Position numbers and translations under genes: made by a program. A stretch of DNA of 64,000 nucleotides from Ideonella alba (GTDB taxonomy: Bacteria; Pseudomonadota; Gammaproteobacteria; Burkholderiales; Burkholderiaceae_C): contig NZ_JAGQDF010000007.1 of NCBI RefSeq assembly GCF_018069875.1, forward strand, positions 203,151 through 267,150, in the 5' to 3' direction. Positions 19,047-27,848 of the stretch are shown in pieces (within the stretch, counting starts at the first letter, position 1; the number at the start of each line of letters is the position of its first letter). Under the pieces are notes generated by a model, which did no database searches, was not told where the DNA came from, and worked only from the letters and a program-made list of their open reading frames with translations.

Positions 19047-19065
19047 TGTCGTCCAACGGACAACA
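19047..19065. promoter_or_regulatory. Candidate operator between the Crp/Fnr gene and the CoA ligase
   Basis: TGTCGTCC-AAC-GGACAACA is an inverted repeat with 7 of 8 arm positions paired. It lies ~79 bp upstream of the CoA ligase start and ~87 bp from the regulator start. Size and symmetry suit a dimeric regulator such as the neighbouring Crp/Fnr protein. Confidence 0.5.
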
Positions 19066-19073
19066 TGACGTCA
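19066..19073. promoter_or_regulatory. Perfect palindrome TGACGTCA
   Basis: An 8-bp perfect palindrome abuts the larger inverted repeat. It may be part of the same operator region or a chance GC-balanced palindrome. Confidence 0.3.
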
Positions 19074-19143
19074 AAGGTCGCCCTAGGATCGCGTCCATTC
19101 CGGGGCCGGCCTGTCCGGCCACGCCGCCTTCTTGGAGAAACGC

Positions 19144-21093
19144 GTGCAGACCACCTTCGTCCAGCTCCTGCTTGAACACGCCAGCCGCCGGCCCCAGGCC
19201 CCGGCGCTGCGCGAGAAGGAATACGGCATCTGGCAGACCACCACCTGGGCCGACCTGGCCACGCTGGTCAAGCGCCTGGCCGGCGGCCTGGCCGCGGCCG
19301 GCCTGCGCCGGGGCCAGCACCTGATCGTGGTGGGCGACAACCGCCCGCGCCTGAACGCCAGCATGCTGGCCGCGCAGGCGCTGGGTGCGGTGCCGGTGCC
19401 GCTGTACCAGGACGCGGTGGCGGCCGAGTTCGTCTTCCCGGTCAGCAATGCCGAGGTGGCCTTCGCCGTGGTCGAGGACCAGGAGCAGGTCGACAAGATG
19501 ATGGAGGTGCGCGAGCAGTGCCCCGCGCTGGCCCATGTCTGGTACGACGACCCGCGCGGCCTGCGCAACTACGACGAGCCGGGCCTGGCCTCGCTGGACG
19601 CGCTGGCCGAGGCCGGCGACGCCTGGCTGGCCGCCCACCCCGGCTTCTTCGAGGCCGAGGTCGCCCAGGCCAAGCCCACCGACGTGGCGGCGATGTTCTT
19701 CACCTCAGGCACCACCGGCAACCCCAAGGGCGTGGTCCACACCCACCTGTCGCTGCTCGACCGCGCCGCCGCCGGCCAGAAGTTCGACCGCCTGACCGAC
19801 CGGGAAGAGGTGCTGGCCTACCTGCCGCCGGCCTGGATCGGCCAGAACATCTTCAGCTACGCGCAGTGGCTGGCCTGCGGCTACGTGGTCAACTGCCCGG
19901 AGTCGGGCGCCACCGTGTCGATCGACATGAAGGAGATCGGCCCGAGCTACTACTTCGCGCCGCCGCGGATCTTCGAAGGCCTGCTGACCACGGTGATGAT
20001 CCGCATGGAGGACGCCAGCACGATCAAGCGCGGGATGTTCCACCACTTCATGAACGTGGCACGCCGCGTCGGCCCCGCCCTGATGGACGGCAAGCCGGTG
20101 GGCCTGCTCGACAAGCTGCACTACGCTCTGGGCAACCTGATGGTCTACGGCCCGCTGCGCAACACGCTGGGCATGAGCCGGGTGCGCGTGGCCTACACCG
20201 CCGGCGAGGCGATCGGCCCCGACCTGTTCACCTTCTACCGCGCGATCGGCATCAACCTCAAGCAGCTCTACGGCTCCACCGAGACCGCGGTGTTCGTCTG
20301 CCTGCAGCCCGACCACGAGGTGCGCGCCGACACCGTGGGCGTGCCCTGCGATGGCGTGGAGATCAAGCTCAGCGACAGCGGCGAGGTGCTGGTCAAGTCC
20401 GCCGGCCTGCTCAAGGAGTACTACAAGAACCCCGAGGCCACCGCCGAGGTGCTGACCCCCGACGGCTGGTACCACACCAGCGACGCCGGCTTCATCGACG
20501 CCAACGGTCACCTGAAGATCATCGACCGCGTCAAGGACGTCGGCCGCATCAAGGGCGGTGCCAACGACGGCGCGATGTTCGCGCCCAAGTACGTCGAGAA
20601 CAAGCTGAAGTTCTTCCCGCACATCAAGGAGGCGGTGGCCTTCGGCAACCAGCGCGAGAAGGTCTGCGCCTTCGTCAACATCGACTTCGAGGCGGTGGGC
20701 AACTGGGCCGAGCGGCGCAACCTGCCCTATGCCGGCTACACCGACCTGGCGGCCAAGCCCGAGGTGCTGGAGCTCATCCGCGAGAACGTCGAGAAGGTCA
20801 ACGCCGACCTGGCGCGCGACGAACTGCTGGCGGGCAGCCAGATCGCCCGCTTCATCGTGCTGCACAAGGAACTCGACGCCGACGACGGCGAGATGACCCG
20901 CACCCGCAAGGTCAAGCGCGGCTTCATCAACGACAAGTACCAGGTGCTGGTCGACGCGATGTACGCCGGCAAGTCCGAGCAGTTCATCGAGACGGTGGTG
21001 AAGTTCGAGGACGGTCGCAGCGGCAGCGTGTCGGCCACGCTGAAGATCACGGACGTGAAGACGTTCCCGGCGCAAACCAGGAAGGTGGCTTGA
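19144..21093 (+). CDS. AMP-dependent acyl-CoA synthetase (long-chain fatty-acid or aromatic acid CoA ligase type)
   Basis: About 649 residues of the ANL adenylate-forming superfamily. The P-loop motif TSGTTGNPKGVVHTH is at ~187-201, the A5 motif YGSTETAVF and the hinge region DVGRIKGGANDGAMFAPKYVE are present. It activates a carboxylic acid to its acyl-CoA via an acyl-adenylate. GTG 19144 has GGAG six nt upstream; a TTG at 19132 is also in frame. It heads the liv operon and its stop lies one base before livG. The same operon ends with a second, PaaK-like ligase, so import and CoA activation appear coupled. Long size and motif pattern resemble long-chain acyl-CoA ligases, but the operon suggests another acid. 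Confidence 0.9.
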   Translation: MQTTFVQLLLEHASRRPQAPALREKEYGIWQTTTWADLATLVKRLAGGLAAAGLRRGQHLIVVGDNRPRLNASMLAAQALGAVPVPLYQDAVAAEFVFPVSNAEVAFAVVEDQEQVDKMMEVREQCPALAHVWYDDPRGLRNYDEPGLASLDALAEAGDAWLAAHPGFFEAEVAQAKPTDVAAMFFTSGTTGNPKGVVHTHLSLLDRAAAGQKFDRLTDREEVLAYLPPAWIGQNIFSYAQWLACGYVVNCPESGATVSIDMKEIGPSYYFAPPRIFEGLLTTVMIRMEDASTIKRGMFHHFMNVARRVGPALMDGKPVGLLDKLHYALGNLMVYGPLRNTLGMSRVRVAYTAGEAIGPDLFTFYRAIGINLKQLYGSTETAVFVCLQPDHEVRADTVGVPCDGVEIKLSDSGEVLVKSAGLLKEYYKNPEATAEVLTPDGWYHTSDAGFIDANGHLKIIDRVKDVGRIKGGANDGAMFAPKYVENKLKFFPHIKEAVAFGNQREKVCAFVNIDFEAVGNWAERRNLPYAGYTDLAAKPEVLELIRENVEKVNADLARDELLAGSQIARFIVLHKELDADDGEMTRTRKVKRGFINDKYQVLVDAMYAGKSEQFIETVVKFEDGRSGSVSATLKITDVKTFPAQTRKVA

Positions 21094-21094
21094 G

Positions 21095-21880
21095 ATGGCC
21101 GAAAGAAAGATCGGTGACGTCATCCTCGACGTCCAGAACATCAGCCTGCGCTTCGGCGGCGTGAAGGCGCTGACCGACATCAGCTTCAATGTGCGCGAGC
21201 ACGAGATCCGCGCCATCATCGGCCCCAACGGCGCCGGCAAGAGCTCGATGCTCAACTGCATCAACGGCGTCTACACGCCGCAGGAGGGCAAGATCACCTT
21301 CCGCGGCCAGACCTTCAGCCACATGAACAGCCGCCAGGTGGCCGAGATGGGGGTGGCGCGCACCTTCCAGAACCTGGCGCTGTTCAAGGGCATGAGCGTC
21401 ATCGACAACATCATGTCGGGGCGCAACCTGAAGATGAAGACCAACCTCTTCCAGCAGGCCATCCGCTGGGGGGCGGCCGAGCGCGAGGAGAGCGAGCACC
21501 GCGCCTTCGTCGAGCGCATCATCGACTTCCTCGAAATCCAGGCCTGGCGCAAGACCCCGGTGGGCCGCCTGCCCTACGGCCTGCAAAAGCGGGTCGATCT
21601 GGGCCGCGCGCTGGCGATGGAGCCGCAGGTGCTGCTGCTGGACGAGCCAATGGCCGGCATGAACGTCGAGGAGAAGCAGGACATGAGCCGCTTCATCCTG
21701 GACGTCAACGACGAGTTCGGCACCACCATCGTGCTGATCGAGCACGACATGGGCGTGGTGATGGACATCTCCGACCGCGTGGTCGTGCTCGACTACGGCA
21801 AGAAGATCGGCGACGGCACCCCCAGCGAGGTGCGCAGCAACGAGGACGTGATCCGCGCGTACCTCGGCACTTCCCACTGA
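21095..21880 (+). CDS. livG: ABC transporter ATP-binding protein, LivG type
   Basis: A 261-residue ATPase with Walker A GPNGAGKS (43-50), a variant signature LPYGLQKRVDL (~165), Walker B LLLDEP (~182) and switch His in IEHDMGVVM. The long insert after the Q-loop and the C-terminal VRAYLG-like end (VIRAYLGTSH) are typical of LivG. It forms the importer with LivH, LivM, LivF and the binding protein encoded downstream. Substrate in this subfamily ranges from branched-chain amino acids to urea and aromatic acids. Confidence 0.94.
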   Translation: MAERKIGDVILDVQNISLRFGGVKALTDISFNVREHEIRAIIGPNGAGKSSMLNCINGVYTPQEGKITFRGQTFSHMNSRQVAEMGVARTFQNLALFKGMSVIDNIMSGRNLKMKTNLFQQAIRWGAAEREESEHRAFVERIIDFLEIQAWRKTPVGRLPYGLQKRVDLGRALAMEPQVLLLDEPMAGMNVEEKQDMSRFILDVNDEFGTTIVLIEHDMGVVMDISDRVVVLDYGKKIGDGTPSEVRSNEDVIRAYLGTSH

Positions 21881-21900
21881 GCGCCCGGAGACCACAGACC

Positions 21901-22830
21901 ATGGGATTCTTCCTCGAGACCTTCATCGGCGGCCTGATGGCCGGCATGCTGTATTCGCTGATCGCGCTGGGCTTCGTGCTGATTTTCAAGGCCTCCGGCG
22001 TCTTCAACTTCGCGCAGGGCGCGATGGTGCTGTTCGCCGCGCTGGCGATGGCGCGCTTCTCGGAATGGGCGCCGGGCTGGACCGGCTCCGACTCCAAGCT
22101 GCTGGCCAACATCATCGGCTTCGTGCTGGCCATGGCCTGCATGGTGGCGCTGGCCTGGGTGATCGAGCGCTTCGTGCTGGGCAAGCTGGTCAACCAGGAG
22201 GGCATCACGCTGCTGATGGCCACGCTGGGCATCACCTACTTCCTCGACGGCTTCGGCCAGACGGTGTTCGGCTCGGACATCTACAAGATCGACGTGGGCA
22301 TGCCCAAGGACCCGATGTTCCTGTTCGAGAGCACCTTCCAGGGCGGCGTGCTGGTCAGCCAGGAGGACCTGTTCGCCGCGGTGATCGCCGCCGCACTGGT
22401 GGCCGTGCTGGCAGCGTTCTTCCAGTACACCTCCACCGGCCGCGCGCTGCGCGCGGTGGCCGACGACCACCAGGCGGCGCAGTCGATCGGCATTCCGCTC
22501 AACCGCATCTGGGTCATCGTCTGGTCGGTGGCCGGCTTCTCGGCCCTGGTGGCCGGGATGATCTGGGGCTCCAAGCTGGGGGTGCAGTTCTCGCTGTCGC
22601 AGGTCGCGCTGAAGGCGCTGCCGGTGGTGATCCTGGGCGGCCTGACCAGCGTGCCGGGCGCCATCATCGGCGGCCTGCTGATCGGCGTGGGCGAAAAGCT
22701 CTCCGAGGTCTACATCGGCCCGATGCTGGGCGGCGGCATCGAGATCTGGTTTGCGTACGTGATGGCGCTGGGCTTCCTGCTGGTGCGGCCGCAAGGCCTG
22801 TTCGGCGAGAAGATCATTGACCGCGTCTAA
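21901..22830 (+). CDS. livH: Branched-chain-type ABC transporter permease LivH
   Basis: A 309-residue permease with about eight membrane helices. It begins with the usual LivH helix (FIGGLMAGMLYSLIALGFVLIFKASGVFNFAQGAM) and carries the conserved cytoplasmic loop GRALRAVADDHQAAQSIGIP that contacts the ATPases. It lies 20 bp after livG with GGAG upstream of ATG 21901 and is followed 25 bp later by livM. Confidence 0.94.
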   Translation: MGFFLETFIGGLMAGMLYSLIALGFVLIFKASGVFNFAQGAMVLFAALAMARFSEWAPGWTGSDSKLLANIIGFVLAMACMVALAWVIERFVLGKLVNQEGITLLMATLGITYFLDGFGQTVFGSDIYKIDVGMPKDPMFLFESTFQGGVLVSQEDLFAAVIAAALVAVLAAFFQYTSTGRALRAVADDHQAAQSIGIPLNRIWVIVWSVAGFSALVAGMIWGSKLGVQFSLSQVALKALPVVILGGLTSVPGAIIGGLLIGVGEKLSEVYIGPMLGGGIEIWFAYVMALGFLLVRPQGLFGEKIIDRV

Positions 22831-22855
22831 CGCCTGAGCGCACAAGGAGAACAAC

Positions 22856-23914
22856 ATGCTCTACCGTGAGAATGGCCAGTTCAAGACCAGCTACCGGGCC
22901 GACCAGCAGATCTTTCCGATCGCGCAGGACAAGGCGGTCATCGGCGCGCTGGTGGCCTTCGCCTTCCTCGCCGTGCCCTTCCTGGCCAGCGAGTACCTGT
23001 TCCGCGCGATCCTGATCCCCTTCCTGATCCTGTCGCTGGCGGCCATCGGCCTGAACATCCTGGTGGGCTACTGCGGCCAGATCTCGTTGGGCACCGGCGG
23101 CTTCATGGCGGTGGGCGCCTATGCGGCCTACAACTTCATGATCCGCATCGACGGCATGCCGATGCTGCTGGCGATCATCATGGGCGGCCTGTGCGCCACG
23201 GTGGTGGGTGTGCTGTTCGGCATCCCGTCACTGCGCATCCGCGGCCTGTACCTGGCGGTGGCCACGCTGGCCGCGCAGTTCTTCACCGACTGGGCCTTCC
23301 TGCGCATCAAGTGGTTCACCAACGACTCGGCCTCGGGCTCGGTCAGCGTGGCGGAACTCAACCTGCTGGGCTGGGTGATCGACTCGCCCACCGAGAAGTA
23401 CCTGTTCTGCCTGGGCTTCGTGGTGGTCTGCGCGTGGCTGGCCAAGAACCTGGTGCGCAGCCACATCGGCCGCGAATGGATGGCGATGCGCGACATGGAT
23501 GTGGCCGCGGCGGTGATCGGCATCCGTCCGGTCTACGCCAAGCTCACCGCCTTCGCGGTCAGCTCCTTCTTCGTCGGCATGGCCGGTGCGCTGTGGGGCT
23601 TCGTCTACCTGGGTTCCTGGGAGCCGGCGGCCTTCAACATCAACCGCTCCTTCGACCTGCTGTTCATGGTGATCATCGGCGGCCTGGGCTCGATCATGGG
23701 CAGCTTCTTCGGCGCCGCCTTCATCGTCGTGCTGCCGATCGTGCTGGACAACCTGACGGTGATGGTGGGTCTGTCCACCGCCACCGCCTCGCACCTGACC
23801 TACATGATCTTCGGCGCGCTGATCGTGTTCTTCCTGATCGTCGAGCCGCACGGCCTGGCGCGCCTGTGGTCCACCGCCAAGGAAAAGCTGCGGCTGTGGC
23901 CCTTCCCGCATTGA
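22856..23914 (+). CDS. livM: Branched-chain-type ABC transporter permease LivM
   Basis: A 352-residue permease that pairs with LivH. The conserved core NILVGYCGQISLGTGGFMAVGAY and the coupling loop REWMAMRDMDVAAAVIGI are visible. AAGGAG precedes the ATG by about 6 nt. The next gene, the binding protein, starts 93 bp downstream. Confidence 0.94.
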   Translation: MLYRENGQFKTSYRADQQIFPIAQDKAVIGALVAFAFLAVPFLASEYLFRAILIPFLILSLAAIGLNILVGYCGQISLGTGGFMAVGAYAAYNFMIRIDGMPMLLAIIMGGLCATVVGVLFGIPSLRIRGLYLAVATLAAQFFTDWAFLRIKWFTNDSASGSVSVAELNLLGWVIDSPTEKYLFCLGFVVVCAWLAKNLVRSHIGREWMAMRDMDVAAAVIGIRPVYAKLTAFAVSSFFVGMAGALWGFVYLGSWEPAAFNINRSFDLLFMVIIGGLGSIMGSFFGAAFIVVLPIVLDNLTVMVGLSTATASHLTYMIFGALIVFFLIVEPHGLARLWSTAKEKLRLWPFPH

Positions 23915-24007
23915 CCCCCGAATCCGCATGGCCCGGGCGATGAACCCGGACCGGCTGACCTTGCACTGACGAGTGCGTTTCCTCACCTTCCTCTGGAGGC
24001 AGACAAC

Positions 24008-25339
24008 ATGTTGAAGTTCAAGACCCTGGCCCAGGCCGCGCTGATCGCGTCGGCCGGATTCGCCGCCATCGCCACCTCGCCGGCGTTCGCCCAGGCCAAG
24101 GAGCAGTTCTTCCCGGTGCTGGTCTACCGCACCGGTGCCTATGCGCCCAATGGCGTGCCCTGGGCCAACGGCTACGTCGACTACCTGAAGTACACCAATG
24201 CCAAGGGTGGCATCAACGGCGTCAAGATCACCTACGAGGAATGCGAAACCGGCTACGCCACCGACAAGGGCGTGGAGTGCTACGAGCGCCTCAAGGGCAA
24301 GGGCGCCACGGTGTTCCAGCCGCTGTCCACCGGCATCACCTTCGCGCTGACCGAGAAGGCCCCGGCCGACAAGATCCCGCTGATCACCGCCGGCTATGGC
24401 CGCAGCGAATCGGCCGACGGCAACGTGTTCAAGTGGAACTTCCCGCTGCTGGGCACCTACTGGGTGGCGGCTGACGCCATCCTGCAGCACATCGGCAAGG
24501 CCAACGGCGGCCTGGACAAGCTCAAGGGCAAGAAGATCGCCCTGGTCTACCACGACAGCCCCTACGGCAAGGAGCCGATCCCGCTGCTGCAGGAGCGCGC
24601 CAAGATGCTGGGCTACGAGCTGCAGCTGCTGCCGGTGACCGCGCCGGGCGTGGAGCAGAAGGCCACCTGGCTGCAGGTGCGCCAGAGCCGTCCCGACTAC
24701 GTGCTGCTGTGGGGCTGGGGCGTGATGAACTCGGCCGCGCTGAAGGAAGCCGTGGCCACCGGCTACCCGCGCGAGAAGATGTACGGCGTGTGGTGGGCCG
24801 GTGCCGAACCCGATGTCAAGGACGTCGGTGAGGGCGCCAAGGGCTACAACGCCGTGACCATGCAGCACGGCGCCGAGCCGCAGTCCAAGATCGTGCAGGA
24901 CATCCTGAAGGAAGTGCACGGCAAGGGCCAGGGCACGGGCCCGAAGGAAGAAGTCGGCCAGGTGCTGTACATGCGCGGCATGGTCCACGCGATGCTGGCG
25001 GTCGAGGGCGTGCGTCGCGCCCAGGAGCGCTTCGGCAAGGGCAAGGTCATGAGCGGCGACCAGACCCGTTGGGGTCTGGAGAACCTGGCGCTGGACCAGA
25101 AGAAGCTCGACGCGCTGGGCTTCGCTGGCGTGCTGCGCCCGATCTCCACCTCCTGCGCCGACCACATGGGCGCCAACTGGGCGCGCATGCACACCTGGGA
25201 CGGCAAGGCCTGGAAGTTCAGCTCCGACTGGCTGCAGGCCGACGAGCAGGTGCTCAAGCCCATGGTCAAGCAGGCCGCCGACAAGTACGCCGCCGAGAAG
25301 AAGATCTCGCGCCGCGACGCCGCGGACTGCCAGTCCTGA
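24008..25339 (+). CDS. Periplasmic ligand-binding protein of the liv-type transporter
   Basis: A 443-residue periplasmic binding protein (Peripla_BP_6, type I fold) with signal peptide cleaved near AFAQA (residue ~29). It captures the ligand for LivHM/GF. Residues such as YRTGAYAPNGVPWANGYVDYLKY and the two cysteines near CETGYATDKGVEC are unlike classical LivJ/LivK and match the longer subgroup found beside CoA ligases, which suggests a carboxylic (aromatic or branched) acid ligand; this is inference. A run of three hairpins follows before livF. Confidence 0.9.
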   Translation: MLKFKTLAQAALIASAGFAAIATSPAFAQAKEQFFPVLVYRTGAYAPNGVPWANGYVDYLKYTNAKGGINGVKITYEECETGYATDKGVECYERLKGKGATVFQPLSTGITFALTEKAPADKIPLITAGYGRSESADGNVFKWNFPLLGTYWVAADAILQHIGKANGGLDKLKGKKIALVYHDSPYGKEPIPLLQERAKMLGYELQLLPVTAPGVEQKATWLQVRQSRPDYVLLWGWGVMNSAALKEAVATGYPREKMYGVWWAGAEPDVKDVGEGAKGYNAVTMQHGAEPQSKIVQDILKEVHGKGQGTGPKEEVGQVLYMRGMVHAMLAVEGVRRAQERFGKGKVMSGDQTRWGLENLALDQKKLDALGFAGVLRPISTSCADHMGANWARMHTWDGKAWKFSSDWLQADEQVLKPMVKQAADKYAAEKKISRRDAADCQS

Positions 25340-25348
25340 CCCACCCCC

Positions 25349-25393
25349 GAGGCGGCTGGCGCCGCCTCCCTCCCCCCGACTTCGGCCGGGGGC
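25349..25393. promoter_or_regulatory. Two stem-loops between the binding-protein gene and livF
   Basis: A perfect 8-bp stem (GAGGCGGC 25349-25356, GCCGCCTC 25361-25368) is followed by a 6-bp stem (CCCCCG/CGGGGG, ~25374-25393). Neither has a T tract, so they look like mRNA-stabilising or processing structures rather than full terminators. Confidence 0.5.
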
Positions 25394-25396
25394 CTG

Positions 25397-25424
25397 ATTC
25401 AAGCGCCGCGCGCGGCGCTTGAAT
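25397..25424. repeat. 28-bp perfect palindrome upstream of livF
   Basis: The half-site ATTCAAGCGCCGCG is followed immediately by its exact reverse complement, giving 14 bp per arm with no spacer. It lies 20 bp before the livF ATG and includes no coding sequence. Confidence 0.9.
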
Positions 25425-25444
25425 GAGTCAACAAGGACACCGCG

Positions 25445-26251
25445 ATGAGCAACATCCTTCTGAACGTCAACGGCATCGAGGTCATCTACAACCATGTGAT
25501 CCTGGTGCTCAAGGGCGTGAGCCTGCAGGTGCCCGAGGGGCAGGTGGTGGCCCTGCTGGGCGGCAATGGCGCCGGCAAGACCACCACGCTGCGGGCGGTC
25601 AGCAACCTGCTGGCGGGCGAGCGAGGCGAGGTCACCAAGGGCAGCATCGAGCTGCGCGGCGAGCGCATCGAGAAGCTCTCGCCCGCCCAGATGGTCGACC
25701 GCGGCGTGATCCAGGTGATGGAGGGCCGGCACTGCTTCGCCCACCTGACCATCGAAGAGAACCTGATGACCGGCGCCTACACCCGCCAGGACGGCAAGGC
25801 CGCCGTGGCGCAGACGCTGGAGAAGGTCTACGCCTATTTCCCGCGCCTGAAGACGCGCCGCACCAGCCAGGCCGCCTACACCTCGGGCGGCGAGCAGCAG
25901 ATGTGCGCGATCGGCCGCGCGCTGATGGCCAACCCGAAGATGGTGCTGCTGGACGAGCCCAGCATGGGCCTGGCGCCGCAGATCGTCGAAGAGGTGTTCG
26001 AGATCGTCAAGGACCTGAACACCAAGGAGAAGGTCACCTTCCTGCTGGCCGAGCAGAACACCAACATCGCGCTGCGTTACGCCGACTACGGCTACATCCT
26101 GGAGAACGGCCGCGTGGTGATGGATGGCGAGGCCAAGGCCCTGCGCGAGAACGAGGACGTCAAGGAGTTCTACCTGGGCATGGGCGGCGGCGACCGCAAG
26201 AGCTTCAAGGACGTCAAGAGCTACAAGCGCCGCAAGCGCTGGTTGGCCTGA
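25445..26251 (+). CDS. livF: ABC transporter ATP-binding protein, LivF type
   Basis: A 268-residue ATPase with Walker A GGNGAGKTT (39-47), signature TSGGEQQMCAIGRAL, Walker B MVLLDEP and switch region AEQNTNIAL, all typical of LivF. It is separated from the rest of the transporter by the binding-protein gene and a structured 105-bp spacer. The C-terminus has a basic extension (KSYKRRKRWLA) not usual in LivF of enteric bacteria. Confidence 0.93.
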   Translation: MSNILLNVNGIEVIYNHVILVLKGVSLQVPEGQVVALLGGNGAGKTTTLRAVSNLLAGERGEVTKGSIELRGERIEKLSPAQMVDRGVIQVMEGRHCFAHLTIEENLMTGAYTRQDGKAAVAQTLEKVYAYFPRLKTRRTSQAAYTSGGEQQMCAIGRALMANPKMVLLDEPSMGLAPQIVEEVFEIVKDLNTKEKVTFLLAEQNTNIALRYADYGYILENGRVVMDGEAKALRENEDVKEFYLGMGGGDRKSFKDVKSYKRRKRWLA

Positions 26252-26275
26252 CAGCGGGCCACGCAGGAGCGGACC

Positions 26276-26578
26276 GTGAGTGACGAGGACTGGGGCTTTG
26301 CGCTGCCGGCCTTCAAGCCGGAGGACGCGCTGCAGCGGCTGCGCCGCGACCTGCGCGCGCTGGGGCTGACCGAGCGCGAGGGCCGCTTCGAGCGACGCGG
26401 CAGCGCGATCGCCCGGGCGGCGGTGGACGGCGCGGTGCTGACGGTGGCGATTGTCAAGCGGCCATCGCGCACCAGCCCCGAATGGATGACCAAGGCGCTG
26501 AAGGAGAGCGCCCAGGTGCGCGACTTCGTCGCGCTGGTGAAGAAGAACCTTGCCGGCTGGAGCGACAGCGATGAGTGA
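26276..26578 (+). CDS. Small conserved protein in the liv/CoA-ligase operon, unknown function
   Basis: A 100-residue charged soluble protein beginning at GTG 26276 with GGAG six nt upstream. There is no signal peptide or membrane segment; the middle holds an alternating hydrophobic strand region (GAVLTVAIVKRPSR) and the rest looks helical. Its stop overlaps the PaaK-like start by 8 bp (ATGAGTGA), which supports co-translation with that ligase. No family is recognised; a small partner or regulator of the ligase is a guess. Confidence 0.75.
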   Translation: MSDEDWGFALPAFKPEDALQRLRRDLRALGLTEREGRFERRGSAIARAAVDGAVLTVAIVKRPSRTSPEWMTKALKESAQVRDFVALVKKNLAGWSDSDE

Positions 26579-27845
26579 TTTCTACGATGCCCTGGAGGCA
26601 CGCGACCCGGCCGAGCGCGAGGCCGCGCTGATGGCCGCGCTGCCGCGCGTGGTGACCCGCGCCCGCGAGGGCAGCCAGACCATGGGTGAGCTGCTGGCCG
26701 GCGTGGACGCCACGGCGGTGAACAGCCGCGCCGCCCTGGCCGCGCTGCCCGTGACACGCAAGCACGAGCTGCTTGAGAAGCAGCAGGCCCGTCGCGCCGA
26801 CGCGGCGCAGTGGGACCCGTTCGGCGGCTTCTCGGCGATCGGCTGGCGCGGCCTGCGCGCCGCCCAGGGCGCACGCCGGGTGTTCCAGTCGCCCGGCCCC
26901 ATCTATGAACCCGAGGGCACGGCTGCCGACTACTGGCGCATGGCCCGCGCGATCTGGGCCGCCGGGTTTCGGGCCGGCGATCTGGCGCACTGCAGCTTCA
27001 GCTACCACCTGACGCCCGCGGGCTCGATGATGGAGACCGGCGCCCACGCGATCGGCTGCACCACCTTCGCCGGCGGCGTGGGCAACACCGAGCTGCAGCT
27101 GCAGGCGGTGGCCGAGTTGAAACCCCATGGCTACATCGGCACGCCCAGCTTCCTGAAGATCCTGGTCGAGAAGGCGGCCGAGAGCGGCGTGGACATCTCG
27201 TCGATCACCAAGGCCATGGTCTCGGGCGAGGCCTTCCCGCCCTCGCTGCGCGACTGGCTGGCCGAGCGCGGCATCACCGGTTACCAGTGCTACGCCACCG
27301 CCGACCTGGGCCTGATCGCCTATGAAACCCCGGCCCGCGAAGGCCTGGTGATCGACGAGGGCGTGATCGTCGAGATCGTGCGCCCCGGCACCGGCGACCC
27401 GGTGCCCGAGGGCGAGGTGGGCGAGCTGGTGGTGACCACGCTGAACCCCGACTACCCGCTGGTGCGCTTCGGCACTGGCGATCTGTCGGCCATGCTGCCG
27501 GGCCCCTGCCCCAGCGGCCGCACCAACGGCCGCATCAAGGGCTGGATGGGCCGGGCCGACCAGACCGCCAAGGTACGTGGCATGTTCGTCCACCCCAGCC
27601 AGGTGGCGCAGGTGCTGCGCCGCCACCCCGAGGTGCTGCGCGCCCGCCTGGTGGTCGAGGGCGAAATGGCCAGCGACCGCATGACGCTGAAGGTCGAGGT
27701 GGCCGGCACGCCCGAGGGCCTGGCCGCCGCGATCGCCGACACGGTGCGCGACATCACCAAGCTGCGCAGCGAGGTGCAGCTGCTGGCGCCCGGCAGCCTG
27801 CCCAACGACGGCAAGGTCATCGAGGACGCGCGCAGCTACCGCTGA
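26571..27845 (+). CDS. Phenylacetate-CoA ligase-like (PaaK family) adenylate-forming enzyme
   Basis: A 424-residue enzyme with the PaaK layout: short N-terminus, core CHCSFSYHLTPAGSMMETG-type region (HCSFSYHLTPAG), the aryl-binding segment ISSITKAMVSGEAF, YATADLGLIAYE in the A5 position, and the A7-A8 region VRFGTGDLSAM...KVRGMFVHPSQV. It probably forms an aryl- or related acyl-CoA. ATG 26571 is preferred to TTG 26550 because it overlaps the previous stop in the usual way. It is the last gene of the liv operon. Confidence 0.9.
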   Translation: MSDFYDALEARDPAEREAALMAALPRVVTRAREGSQTMGELLAGVDATAVNSRAALAALPVTRKHELLEKQQARRADAAQWDPFGGFSAIGWRGLRAAQGARRVFQSPGPIYEPEGTAADYWRMARAIWAAGFRAGDLAHCSFSYHLTPAGSMMETGAHAIGCTTFAGGVGNTELQLQAVAELKPHGYIGTPSFLKILVEKAAESGVDISSITKAMVSGEAFPPSLRDWLAERGITGYQCYATADLGLIAYETPAREGLVIDEGVIVEIVRPGTGDPVPEGEVGELVVTTLNPDYPLVRFGTGDLSAMLPGPCPSGRTNGRIKGWMGRADQTAKVRGMFVHPSQVAQVLRRHPEVLRARLVVEGEMASDRMTLKVEVAGTPEGLAAAIADTVRDITKLRSEVQLLAPGSLPNDGKVIEDARSYR

Positions 27846-27848
27846 GCC

